NCBI GenBank assembly: GCA_020850915.1
Contig: JADZDV010000185.1
Coordinates: 1-7,673 of the forward strand
Source: Chloroflexota bacterium
Lineage (GTDB): Bacteria; Chloroflexota; UBA6077; JADZDV01
DNA length: 7,673 nucleotides
Direction: 5' to 3'
Made by a program: the position numbers and the translations under genes. The first letter of the stretch is position 1. Every line of letters begins with the position of its first letter. Below are positions 1-5,811 of the stretch, piece after piece. Below the pieces are notes generated by a model, which was not told where the DNA came from, searched no databases, and saw only the letters and a program-made list of their open reading frames with translations.

Positions 1-25
1 GCACGGCCAGAAGCTCGGCCTCTAG
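1..25 (+). CDS. Probable 3' end of an upstream gene (partial)
   Basis: Reading from base 2, the codons run to a TAG at 23-25 and give the tail HGQKLGL. All seven sense codons end in G or C, which matches the strong GC3 bias of the genes downstream. The other two frames (stops at 45-47 and 58-60) have mixed third positions. Eight codons are too few to name a product. By analogy with other NrfD-type complexes, an Fe-S or cytochrome subunit could lie here, but nothing visible proves it. Confidence 0.4.
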
Positions 26-34
26 CAGCCAAGC

Positions 35-60
35 TCAGTTGCGCTGATCAGTTGCGCTGA
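35..60. repeat. Perfect 13-bp tandem repeat ahead of the operon's first visible gene
   Basis: TCAGTTGCGCTGA occurs twice head to tail (35-47 and 48-60), ending 12 bp before the ATG at 73. Each copy has 4-bp inverted arms, TCAG and CTGA, so each could be a small dyad. The repeat fills most of the short gap between the probable stop at 23-25 and the NrfD-like gene. It could be a protein-binding site or a chance slippage duplication. No convincing -35/-10 pair is seen with it. Confidence 0.6.
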
Positions 61-72
61 AGTAGATCGCAC

Positions 73-1431
73 ATGGCCGGACATGACTTCCCCCCACTGG
101 AGGACGTGCGCAAGGCTGCTTCACGGCCCCTCGGGCCGAGCGGCCGTGGGTTCTGGGCCCTCGCGGCTGTGTTGGCGCTGCTCGTTGGGTGGGGTGTGGC
201 CGGCTACGTCGTCCAGCTCAAAGACGGCCTCGGCGCCGCCGGCTACAACGACACTGGCTTCTGGGGTATCTACGAGGCGAACCTCGTCGCCTTCATCGCC
301 GTCAGCTACGGCGGCGCGCTCGTCTCCGCCATTCTGCGCCTCACCCAGGCCGGCTGGCGCGCCCCGATCACCCGCCTGGCCGAGGGCACCGCCCTCTTCT
401 CCCTGATGGTCGGCATGTCCTTCGCCCTGGTCCACCTCGGCCGCCCGGACCGCGTCTGGCGCATGATCGTCACGCCCCAGCTCGGCTCGCCGATCATCTG
501 GGACTTTGTGGTCATCATGACCTACCTGGTCTTCACCTGTGTGTTCCTGTACCTGCCGCTCATTCCTGACCTCGCCGTCCTGCGTGATCGCACCCGCATC
601 CACTCAGGCTGGCGCTACCGCCTCTACACCATGCTCGCCGTGGACTGGAGGGGGCTCCCGAAGCAGCGTCAGCTCCTCGAGCACGCGCTCACCGTGATCG
701 CCATCCTGATCATCCCCGTCGCGGTCTTCGTCCACTCGGTCCTGAGCTGGGCCTTTGCCTTCACCGGTCGCCCCGGCTGGAACAGCACCATCTTCGCCCC
801 GTACTTCGTAGTCGGCGCCCTGTACTCCGGCGTTGCCATGGTGATCCTCGTCGTCGCGGGCTTCCGCAAGGGCTACCACCTCGAGCGTTACATCACCCGC
901 AAGCATTTCGCCTACCTCTCCTACCTCATGGTCACCCTGGACGTCACGTACCTCTACTTCACCTTCTCCGAGCTCATCACCGAAGGCTACGTGATGAGCG
1001 AGGAGGCGGTGCCCGTGCTCGAGGCGATCCTCCTTGGCCGCTACGCGCCGTTCTTCTGGCTCTTCGTCCTGGCCGGCGGTGTCGTCCCGCTGCTCATCGT
1101 GGCGTTCCAGCAGACCCGGACCGTCGGCGGCATCACCCTGGCCTCAGTGCTGGTGGTCACCACGATGTGGATGAAGCGGCTCCTGATCATCGTCCCATCC
1201 GTCGCGCAGCCCCTCATCGCCGGCAACTGGGGACTGTTCCAGATCACCTGGGTGGCCATCGCGGTGACCGCTGGCGCCGCCGCGGCCATCCCCCTGCTCT
1301 TGATGCTGTTCTTCAAGGTGTTCCCGATCCTCTCCATCGACGAGATGGAGGAGGTCGCCGCGCTGGAGGCGCGCCCTGCTCCAGCCGTTTCCCCCGGCGT
1401 CGCCATCCACCCCGGAGGTGTGCTGCCATGA
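73..1431 (+). CDS. NrfD/PsrC/ActC-family integral membrane protein (quinone-interacting subunit)
   Basis: A 452-residue polytopic protein with about ten hydrophobic segments (roughly 27-47, 68-90, 104-122, 140-165, 203-222, 240-262, 281-300, 325-345, 352-375, 390-415), the number expected for the long NrfD-fold subunits such as ActC of alternative complex III. Family-like stretches include the GxxxSAILRL region near 81-90, HLGRPDRVW at 121-129, SPIIWD at 139-144, LIPDLAVLRDR at 163-173, HSVLSW at 221-226, and the YLYFTFSELI helix at 293-302. Known relatives bind quinone in the membrane and pass electrons to or from a periplasmic Fe-S or heme subunit. The protein binds no heme itself: there is no CXXCH. 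The start at 73 has no strong ribosome binding site. The stop overlaps the next gene by 4 bp (ATGA), implying translational coupling. Whether it oxidises quinol or reduces quinone cannot be told. Confidence 0.92.
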   Translation: MAGHDFPPLEDVRKAASRPLGPSGRGFWALAAVLALLVGWGVAGYVVQLKDGLGAAGYNDTGFWGIYEANLVAFIAVSYGGALVSAILRLTQAGWRAPITRLAEGTALFSLMVGMSFALVHLGRPDRVWRMIVTPQLGSPIIWDFVVIMTYLVFTCVFLYLPLIPDLAVLRDRTRIHSGWRYRLYTMLAVDWRGLPKQRQLLEHALTVIAILIIPVAVFVHSVLSWAFAFTGRPGWNSTIFAPYFVVGALYSGVAMVILVVAGFRKGYHLERYITRKHFAYLSYLMVTLDVTYLYFTFSELITEGYVMSEEAVPVLEAILLGRYAPFFWLFVLAGGVVPLLIVAFQQTRTVGGITLASVLVVTTMWMKRLLIIVPSVAQPLIAGNWGLFQITWVAIAVTAGAAAAIPLLLMLFFKVFPILSIDEMEEVAALEARPAPAVSPGVAIHPGGVLP

Positions 1432-2051
1432 CACGCCTGCCACTCGCCGTGATGCTGATCGTCGCCGGGCTCGTTCCCACCATCATGGCGCCCGCGCCGA
1501 CTCTGGCCCAGGCACAGGACAAGGGGAGCCCAGTCACTCTCAAGCTCAACACGCCCACCCGCACCAGCGCGGCCGGGCAGCTCGCGCTCAGCGCCACGCT
1601 GACCACCAGCGCTGGCAAGCCGCTGAACGACCGCGCCGTGGACTTCTACCAGAAGGCTGAGCTGTTCGGTCCGCGCGACGCCTTCATTGGCACTGCTGAG
1701 ACCGACGGGACCGGTGTGGCAGTCCTGCTCTACGAGCCCGCCCTGCGCGGTCGGCAGACCATCCTGGCTCGCTTCGCCGGCGCCACCGGCTACGCCGCCG
1801 CCGAGACGACCGTGGTCATCGACGTGCGTGACCCAGCCGAGGCCTACGAGCCGGAGCCGTTGCCGCTGGCCGGCCTGCGCGATCGCCTGCCTCTCATCTT
1901 CGGCGGCATCGTCTTCCTCGTCTGGGCCATCCTCTTCGGCGTCCTGATCAGCACCGCCCGAGGCATCAAGCTGGCCGGGCAGCGGCGCCGCTCGGCCTCG
2001 GAAGCGGCCATGGCTGATCGTCACAGCCGCGTCCCCGCGGAGGTGCGCTGA
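1428..2051 (+). CDS. Exported Ig-like domain protein with C-terminal membrane anchor, unknown function
   Basis: A 207-residue protein. The start at 1428 is chosen because GGAGGTG (1414-1420) sits 7 bp upstream and the ATG overlaps the previous stop. Residues 1-29 look like a signal peptide ending in a LAQAQ-type cleavage region. Residues 35-135 alternate polar and hydrophobic residues like an Ig-like beta sandwich (VTLKLNTPTRTSAAGQLAL near 36-54, GTGVAVLLY at 94-102, ETTVVIDV at 126-133). One strong membrane helix lies at about 156-176, followed by a basic tail (RGIKLAGQRRR). The predicted topology is domain outside, tail inside. It has no cysteines, so no heme or Fe-S site. Its place between the NrfD subunit and the octaheme protein suggests a docking or scaffold subunit. 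I recognise no named family; the Ig-like assignment rests on pattern only. Confidence 0.85.
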   Translation: MTRLPLAVMLIVAGLVPTIMAPAPTLAQAQDKGSPVTLKLNTPTRTSAAGQLALSATLTTSAGKPLNDRAVDFYQKAELFGPRDAFIGTAETDGTGVAVLLYEPALRGRQTILARFAGATGYAAAETTVVIDVRDPAEAYEPEPLPLAGLRDRLPLIFGGIVFLVWAILFGVLISTARGIKLAGQRRRSASEAAMADRHSRVPAEVR

Positions 2052-4657
2052 TGCCCGCGCTCAGCTTGTCTCTGAAACCCGCACCCCTGGCCAGTCGAGC
2101 GCTGAGGTTGGCGTTCCTGGCGCTGTGCGTCGTCGTCACGGCTGTCGCCTGTGCCGTCCAGGCCAGCACCGGTGGCTCGCTGAGCGCCGGAACCGCGGAA
2201 GAGGGGCGCAAGCTGTTCGCGGACAACTGCGTCTCCTGCCATGGCCAGCGCGGCGATCGCATCCCCACCGCGCCCCTCTCCTCCAGGGAGTTCCTGGAGT
2301 CTCGCGGCGACGCCACCCTGGCGCACGCCGTCGGCGATGGCAAGGGTGTCATGCCGGCTTTCTCGAAGACCCGCGAGGGCCCGCTCGGGGACGACCAGCT
2401 CCGCTCCATTGTGGCCTACTTGAACCTCTCGGCCGGGCGGCAGAGCCCGACCCTCCTGGCCGCGCCGGGTCAGAAGATCTACCAGGAGCAGTGCACGCGC
2501 TGCCACGGCGACAAGGGTGACCGCATCCCGGTGGCGCCGCTGAGCTCGGCGGACTTCCTGGCCTCTCGCGGCGACACCGTGCTCCTCGACGCCATCAGCC
2601 AGGGCGTCGGCGTCATGCCTGGCTTCCGCCAGGGCACGGGCCCAACCCTCGTCGACGAGCAGGTCAAGGCGGTCATCGCCTATCTGCGCTACAACGTCGA
2701 CGCCACGCTGGCGCAGCGCGTCAGCGATGGCCGTGACCTCTACCTCAGCAAGTGTCTCTCCTGTCACGGCGAGCGCGGCGATCGATCTCCAGGCATCGCC
2801 CTGGGCTCCGCGGAGTTCCTCCGCAAGACCGGCGACGACGCGCTGCTCGCCGCTATCACGGACGGCAAGGGCAAGATGCCCGGCTTCGTGCGCCCCAAGG
2901 GCAGCACCCTCTCGGCAGGCGACGCTTCGTCCCTGCTCGCCTACATGAAGTCCTGGTCTGGTCTACCGGCCGGCATGGCCCTGGCGGCCATCGGCGGTGG
3001 TGGCGCGTCCCCGGCCGCGGCGGCGCCGGGTCCCGGCAAGGACCTGTACACCAGGAGCTGCAACGCCTGCCATGGGGAGAAGGGCGACAAGCTGCCCACC
3101 GCCAAGCTGAACGATCCAGCCTGGCTCCAGAGCAAAGGCGATCCCGCGCTGAGCCAGGCGATCGCCCAGGGCAAGGGTGGCATGCCGGCCCTTGGCAAGG
3201 CGAAGGGTGGCGCCCTGAGCGATGACGACGTCACGGCCATCGTCGCCTACCTCAAGGGACTGGCCGATGGCGGCGCGGCTCCCGCGGCAGCTGCCGGGCC
3301 GTCGCCGGCAGCCTCGGCGGTGCCGAAGCCAGCCGTTCCCGCGCCAGCGGCCAGCCTCGCTGGAGGGACCGCCGGTCCCGGCAAGGATCTCTATGCCAGG
3401 AGCTGCTCCATCTGTCATGGCGACGCTGGCGACAAGCTGCCCACCGCGAAGCTCTCGGAGGCCAGCTTCCTCCAGAGCAAGGGAGACGCTACCCTGGCCC
3501 AGAGCATCGCAAACGGCAAGGGCACCATGCCGGGCTTCGGCAAGGAGCAGGGCGGCGCCCTGAGCGCCGACGACGTCACCTCGGTCGTCAACTACCTCAC
3601 GTCGCTGGCTGGCGGCGGCTCGGCCAGCCCGTCGGCCAGCCCGGCCGCCTCGCCGGTCCCGTCGTTGCCGGTCCCGTCTTCGGCTCCGGCCCTGAGCGGG
3701 CCGGCGCACGGCATCCTACCCGCGGAGGCCACGGGGACGACCGCGGGGCCCGGCAAGGATCTCTACACCGCGTACTGTCTGGTCTGCCACGGGGTGAAGG
3801 GCGACACGCTGCCCACCGCGAAGCTGGCGGACGCCGCCTGGCTCAAGAGCCGGGGGGACGACGTGCTAACCCAGAGCATCGCCACCGGCAAGGGCGCCAT
3901 GCCCGGGTTCGGCAAGGAGAAGGGCGGCTCGCTCGGTCCGGATGACGTCAGCTCCATCCTGAGCTACGTCAAGATCCTGGCCAGCGGCGCGCCAGCCCCC
4001 GCTACGGCCGCGGCTGCACCGGCCTCGGCCGCGGCTGCCGCGCCGGCCTCCGCATCGGCGGCTCCAGCCTCGCCAACGCCGGACGAGCAGATCCTGATCG
4101 CGCGGGGCGATCAGCTCTACCGTGCCAACTGCGCCACCTGTCACGGCAGCGGCGCCAGCCAGATGGGCCGCCTTGCCGAGGGATCCTGGCTGCAGCAGCG
4201 CGGCGACCGGGCCCTCCTCCGAAGCATCTCGGATGGGAAGAGCCTGCCCGGCGCGCCAAACGCCATGCCGCCGCAGGCGAGGAGCCAGGGTGGTCCACTG
4301 AGCGGCGAGGACGTCACCGCGATGCTGGCCTACCTCAAGTCTGTCGCCGGCATCCCGCTCACGCCACCTCCCAGCGCCGAGGGTGGGCCGGACCTGGCGC
4401 TGGGCAAGGATCTCTACGGAAAGGGCTGCGCGGCCTGCCACGGCGACAAGGGCGACAAGGTGCCCTCCGCCAAGCTGGCCGACGGCGCCTGGCTCCAGAT
4501 CCGCGGCGACGACGCGCTCTCCCTGGCCATCGCGGGCGGCAAGGGCGCCATGCCTGGCCTGGGCAAGGAGAAGGGCGGCGCCCTGAGCGCCGACGACGTC
4601 ACCGCGATCATCTCGTTCTTGAAGAGCCTGGCCGGCCTGGCGCCGGCCGGCCAGTAA
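2051..4657 (+). CDS. Octaheme c-type cytochrome: eight tandem class I cytochrome c modules
   Basis: An 868-residue exported protein. GGAGGTG (2039-2045) precedes the ATG, which overlaps the previous TGA by one base. Residues 1-39 form a signal sequence. C34 gives only a weak lipobox (AVAC), so a lipoprotein is possible but doubtful. Eight CXXCH sites begin at C60, C148, C235, C337, C452, C576, C694 and C793. Each is followed by a Met in a GKGxMPGF-like loop (M101, M189, M276, M378, M493, M617, M739, M834), the usual sixth ligand of class I cytochromes. The Cys-to-Met distance is exactly 41 residues in seven modules and 45 in module 7. Only two other histidines exist (H92, H553), so His/Met ligation is expected throughout. 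Ala/Pro/Ser-rich linkers separate modules 3 to 7. Probable role: a periplasmic high-potential electron wire or store serving the neighbouring membrane complex. Confidence 0.96.
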   Translation: MPALSLSLKPAPLASRALRLAFLALCVVVTAVACAVQASTGGSLSAGTAEEGRKLFADNCVSCHGQRGDRIPTAPLSSREFLESRGDATLAHAVGDGKGVMPAFSKTREGPLGDDQLRSIVAYLNLSAGRQSPTLLAAPGQKIYQEQCTRCHGDKGDRIPVAPLSSADFLASRGDTVLLDAISQGVGVMPGFRQGTGPTLVDEQVKAVIAYLRYNVDATLAQRVSDGRDLYLSKCLSCHGERGDRSPGIALGSAEFLRKTGDDALLAAITDGKGKMPGFVRPKGSTLSAGDASSLLAYMKSWSGLPAGMALAAIGGGGASPAAAAPGPGKDLYTRSCNACHGEKGDKLPTAKLNDPAWLQSKGDPALSQAIAQGKGGMPALGKAKGGALSDDDVTAIVAYLKGLADGGAAPAAAAGPSPAASAVPKPAVPAPAASLAGGTAGPGKDLYARSCSICHGDAGDKLPTAKLSEASFLQSKGDATLAQSIANGKGTMPGFGKEQGGALSADDVTSVVNYLTSLAGGGSASPSASPAASPVPSLPVPSSAPALSGPAHGILPAEATGTTAGPGKDLYTAYCLVCHGVKGDTLPTAKLADAAWLKSRGDDVLTQSIATGKGAMPGFGKEKGGSLGPDDVSSILSYVKILASGAPAPATAAAAPASAAAAAPASASAAPASPTPDEQILIARGDQLYRANCATCHGSGASQMGRLAEGSWLQQRGDRALLRSISDGKSLPGAPNAMPPQARSQGGPLSGEDVTAMLAYLKSVAGIPLTPPPSAEGGPDLALGKDLYGKGCAACHGDKGDKVPSAKLADGAWLQIRGDDALSLAIAGGKGAMPGLGKEKGGALSADDVTAIISFLKSLAGLAPAGQ
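3621..3678 (+). repeat. Short in-frame tandem repeats in the linker between modules 5 and 6
   Basis: CGGCCAGCCCG recurs at 3621-3631 and 3633-3643 with a 12-bp period, four codons. GCCGGTCCCGTC recurs at 3652-3663 and 3667-3678 with a 15-bp period, five codons. Both periods keep the reading frame and encode a Ser/Ala/Pro-rich flexible linker. They look like slippage-grown spacer DNA. Confidence 0.75.
4005..4038 (+). repeat. In-frame repeat in the Ala-rich linker between modules 6 and 7
   Basis: CGGCCGCGGCTGC occurs at 4005-4017 and 4026-4038, a 21-bp period equal to seven codons. It lies in an alanine/proline-rich linker covering about residues 646-676. As in the preceding linker, the period preserves frame, which fits expansion of spacer length by slippage. 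Confidence 0.7.
4628..4654 (+). other. Inverted repeat at the very end of the octaheme gene
   Basis: CTGGCCGGC (4628-4636) and GCCGGCCAG (4646-4654) form a perfect 9-bp stem with a 9-base loop, ending directly before the TAA at 4655-4657. No T-run follows and the next gene's ribosome binding site is 5 bp away, so a Rho-independent terminator is unlikely. It could mark an mRNA processing or stability element, or be a by-product of GC-rich coding. Confidence 0.45.
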
Positions 4658-4658
4658 T

Positions 4659-4663
4659 GGAGG
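4659..4663 (+). promoter_or_regulatory. Ribosome binding site of the pentaheme gene
   Basis: GGAGG lies 7 bp before the ATG at 4671 and fills much of the 13-bp gap after the octaheme stop. It supports 4671 as the start. Confidence 0.8.
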
Positions 4664-4670
4664 CACCGGC

Positions 4671-5780
4671 ATGGGGGTCGCATCTCTCAAGCATGGCTCC
4701 CGGCCGGGCTTCGCGCGGCTGCGCGTCTCGCTCGGGCTCGCCCGGCGCGGCCTGCTGCTCACGGTGACGGTCCTGGCAGTGGTGGGCGTCATGGTTGCCG
4801 CGGGCTGGCGCTGGGTCAACGCCTCCAGCGGTCCTCAGCTCTACGCCGACCACTGCGTCGAGTGCCATGGCCCAAGAGGCGGCCGCATTCCGGCCGCCCC
4901 GCTGGATTCCCCGACGTTCATGGCCGGCCTGGGCGAAGCGTCGGTCTACCGGACGATCGCCGAAGGCAAGGGCACCATGCCGGCCTGGGGGAAGTCCCGT
5001 GGCGGCCCGCTCGCCGACGACCAGATCAGAAACCTCGTCACGTACCTGCTCTCGCCCCAGCGGGCCGGTCCCGGCCGGGACATCTACCAGGCACAGTGCG
5101 CCTCCTGCCATGGCGACCAGGGCAATCGCATCCCGGCCGCCATGCTCAACGATCGCCGCGTGCTGGACCAGAGGACCGACCAGCAGCTCACCACGGCGAT
5201 CGCGGATGGCAAGGGCGCCATGGCCGGCCTCGGGCGGGCCAAGGGCGGCCCCCTGAACGACCAGGACGTCTCCGCCGTGGTCACCTACACGCGAACGCTC
5301 GCGGGCAGCCTGGACCCTGGCGCGCGCGGATCGTCCGACTCGTTCTCGTTCTTCGCTCCGTCCGGCGCGGCCGGCAGTAGCTCGTCCGGCGGCAGCGCGG
5401 CCGCGAGGGCGCCAGCCGATCCAACCCAGCAGCTCTTCAGCCAGAACTGCGCCGGCTGCCACGCCAACCTGACGCTCAACGGCGTGGACCCGGCGGCGGT
5501 GGCCAAGAACATCACGGACGGCATCGCCGCCAAGAGCATGCCGGCCTTCGGCGGCAGGCTCTCCAGCGGCGACATCACGGCGCTGGCCCAGCTCCTGGTC
5601 TCTGGCAAGACGGCGTCCGGCGGCTCGGGGGGCAACCCCTTTGCCGGCGTCGTCCGCCACACGGATGGCTGGATTACCAAGCACCCGCCCTACGTCAAGG
5701 AGAACGGGACTCAGCTCTGCGCGCGGTGTCATCAGCCAACCTTCTGCGTCTCCTGCCACACGGCAGGTCGGGTGAAATAG
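4671..5780 (+). CDS. Membrane-anchored pentaheme cytochrome c with mixed heme types
   Basis: A 369-residue protein with a basic N-terminus and an uncleaved-looking membrane helix at about 27-46. CXXCH sites begin at C62, C143, C260, C350 and C359. The first two modules match the octaheme repeat: Cys-to-Met spacing is again exactly 41 (M103, M184), with GxRIPAA cores. M184 sits in KGAMAGLG, where the usual Pro after Met is Ala. The third is a shorter module (M290, spacing 30) after a Ser/Gly/Ala-rich linker at about 217-250. The C-terminus carries two hemes four residues apart, CARCHQPTFCVSCH at 350-363, preceded by a segment with H330 and H338 that resembles the tight heme pairs of NapC/NrfH or cytochrome c3-like proteins. 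The last two hemes are probably bis-His. Likely role: an inner-membrane-attached adaptor between neighbouring cytochromes. Confidence 0.95.
   Translation: MGVASLKHGSRPGFARLRVSLGLARRGLLLTVTVLAVVGVMVAAGWRWVNASSGPQLYADHCVECHGPRGGRIPAAPLDSPTFMAGLGEASVYRTIAEGKGTMPAWGKSRGGPLADDQIRNLVTYLLSPQRAGPGRDIYQAQCASCHGDQGNRIPAAMLNDRRVLDQRTDQQLTTAIADGKGAMAGLGRAKGGPLNDQDVSAVVTYTRTLAGSLDPGARGSSDSFSFFAPSGAAGSSSSGGSAAARAPADPTQQLFSQNCAGCHANLTLNGVDPAAVAKNITDGIAAKSMPAFGGRLSSGDITALAQLLVSGKTASGGSGGNPFAGVVRHTDGWITKHPPYVKENGTQLCARCHQPTFCVSCHTAGRVK
4824..5306 (+). repeat. Two further copies of the octaheme-type module in the pentaheme gene
   Basis: The modules at about 4824-5054 and 5070-5306 share with the octaheme array the LY...C..CHG...G.RIP.A core, the 41-residue Cys-to-Met spacing, a KG.M loop and the GGPL.D.Q/D.....V.Y ending. 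They are closest in pattern to octaheme modules 1 and 2 (RIP followed by AP), not to the K-rich later modules. This suggests that the two neighbouring genes share an ancestor. Confidence 0.8.
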
Positions 5781-5811
5781 GCAACCTGGGCTGCCGGAAT
5801 CGAGCGCGTGT

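Larger units (their letters stand above)
2192..4636 (+). repeat. Eight-copy cytochrome module array
   Basis: Approximate modules: 2192-2434, 2459-2692, 2723-2959, 3026-3265, 3371-3613, 3746-3985, 4094-4348, 4394-4636. Two types are visible. Modules 1 and 2 have GDRIP followed by APLSS. Modules 4, 5, 6 and 8 have a GPGKDLY-like lead-in (LGKDLY in 8) and a GD(K/T)(L/V)P...AKL core. Module 3 is intermediate and module 7 is divergent. DNA copies remain close: 3549-3580 (module 5) and 4572-4603 (module 8) are identical over 32 bases, and 3083-3108 (module 4) differs from 3428-3453 (module 5) at one base in 26. This points to recent duplication or gene conversion among the later modules. Confidence 0.9.

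Noticed and set aside
39..68. A possible sigma-70-like promoter (TTGCGC ... TAGATC) before the NrfD-like gene
   Set aside because: The spacing is near-permissible, but the -10 match is poor, and the TTGCGC is simply part of the 13-bp repeat. Not enough to call.
1167..1427. N-terminal extension of the Ig-like gene back to an ATG at 1167
   Set aside because: It would overlap the NrfD-like gene by 265 bp with Arg/His-rich nonsense. The ATG at 1428 has a proper ribosome binding site and is followed by a signal peptide.
1041..2024. A 327-codon minus-strand open frame opposite the NrfD-like and Ig-like genes
   Set aside because: Shadow of the plus-strand genes. The predicted protein is Asp/Gly/Gln-rich without membrane, signal or domain features, and there is no supporting start context.
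2126..2154. Lipoprotein signal in the octaheme N-terminus (C26 or C34)
   Set aside because: C26 has Leu at -1. C34 has Ala at -3 instead of Leu/Val. Neither is a convincing lipobox, so an ordinary signal peptide is equally likely.
2051..4657. The repeated DNA as a CRISPR or mobile-element array
   Set aside because: The repeats are about 260-370 bp apart, in frame, and encode cytochrome modules with conserved heme ligands. There are no short identical repeats with unique spacers and no transposase.
3866..4819. A 317-codon minus-strand open frame opposite octaheme modules 6-8
   Set aside because: Repetitive pieces in it mirror the cytochrome modules in antisense, as expected for a shadow frame.
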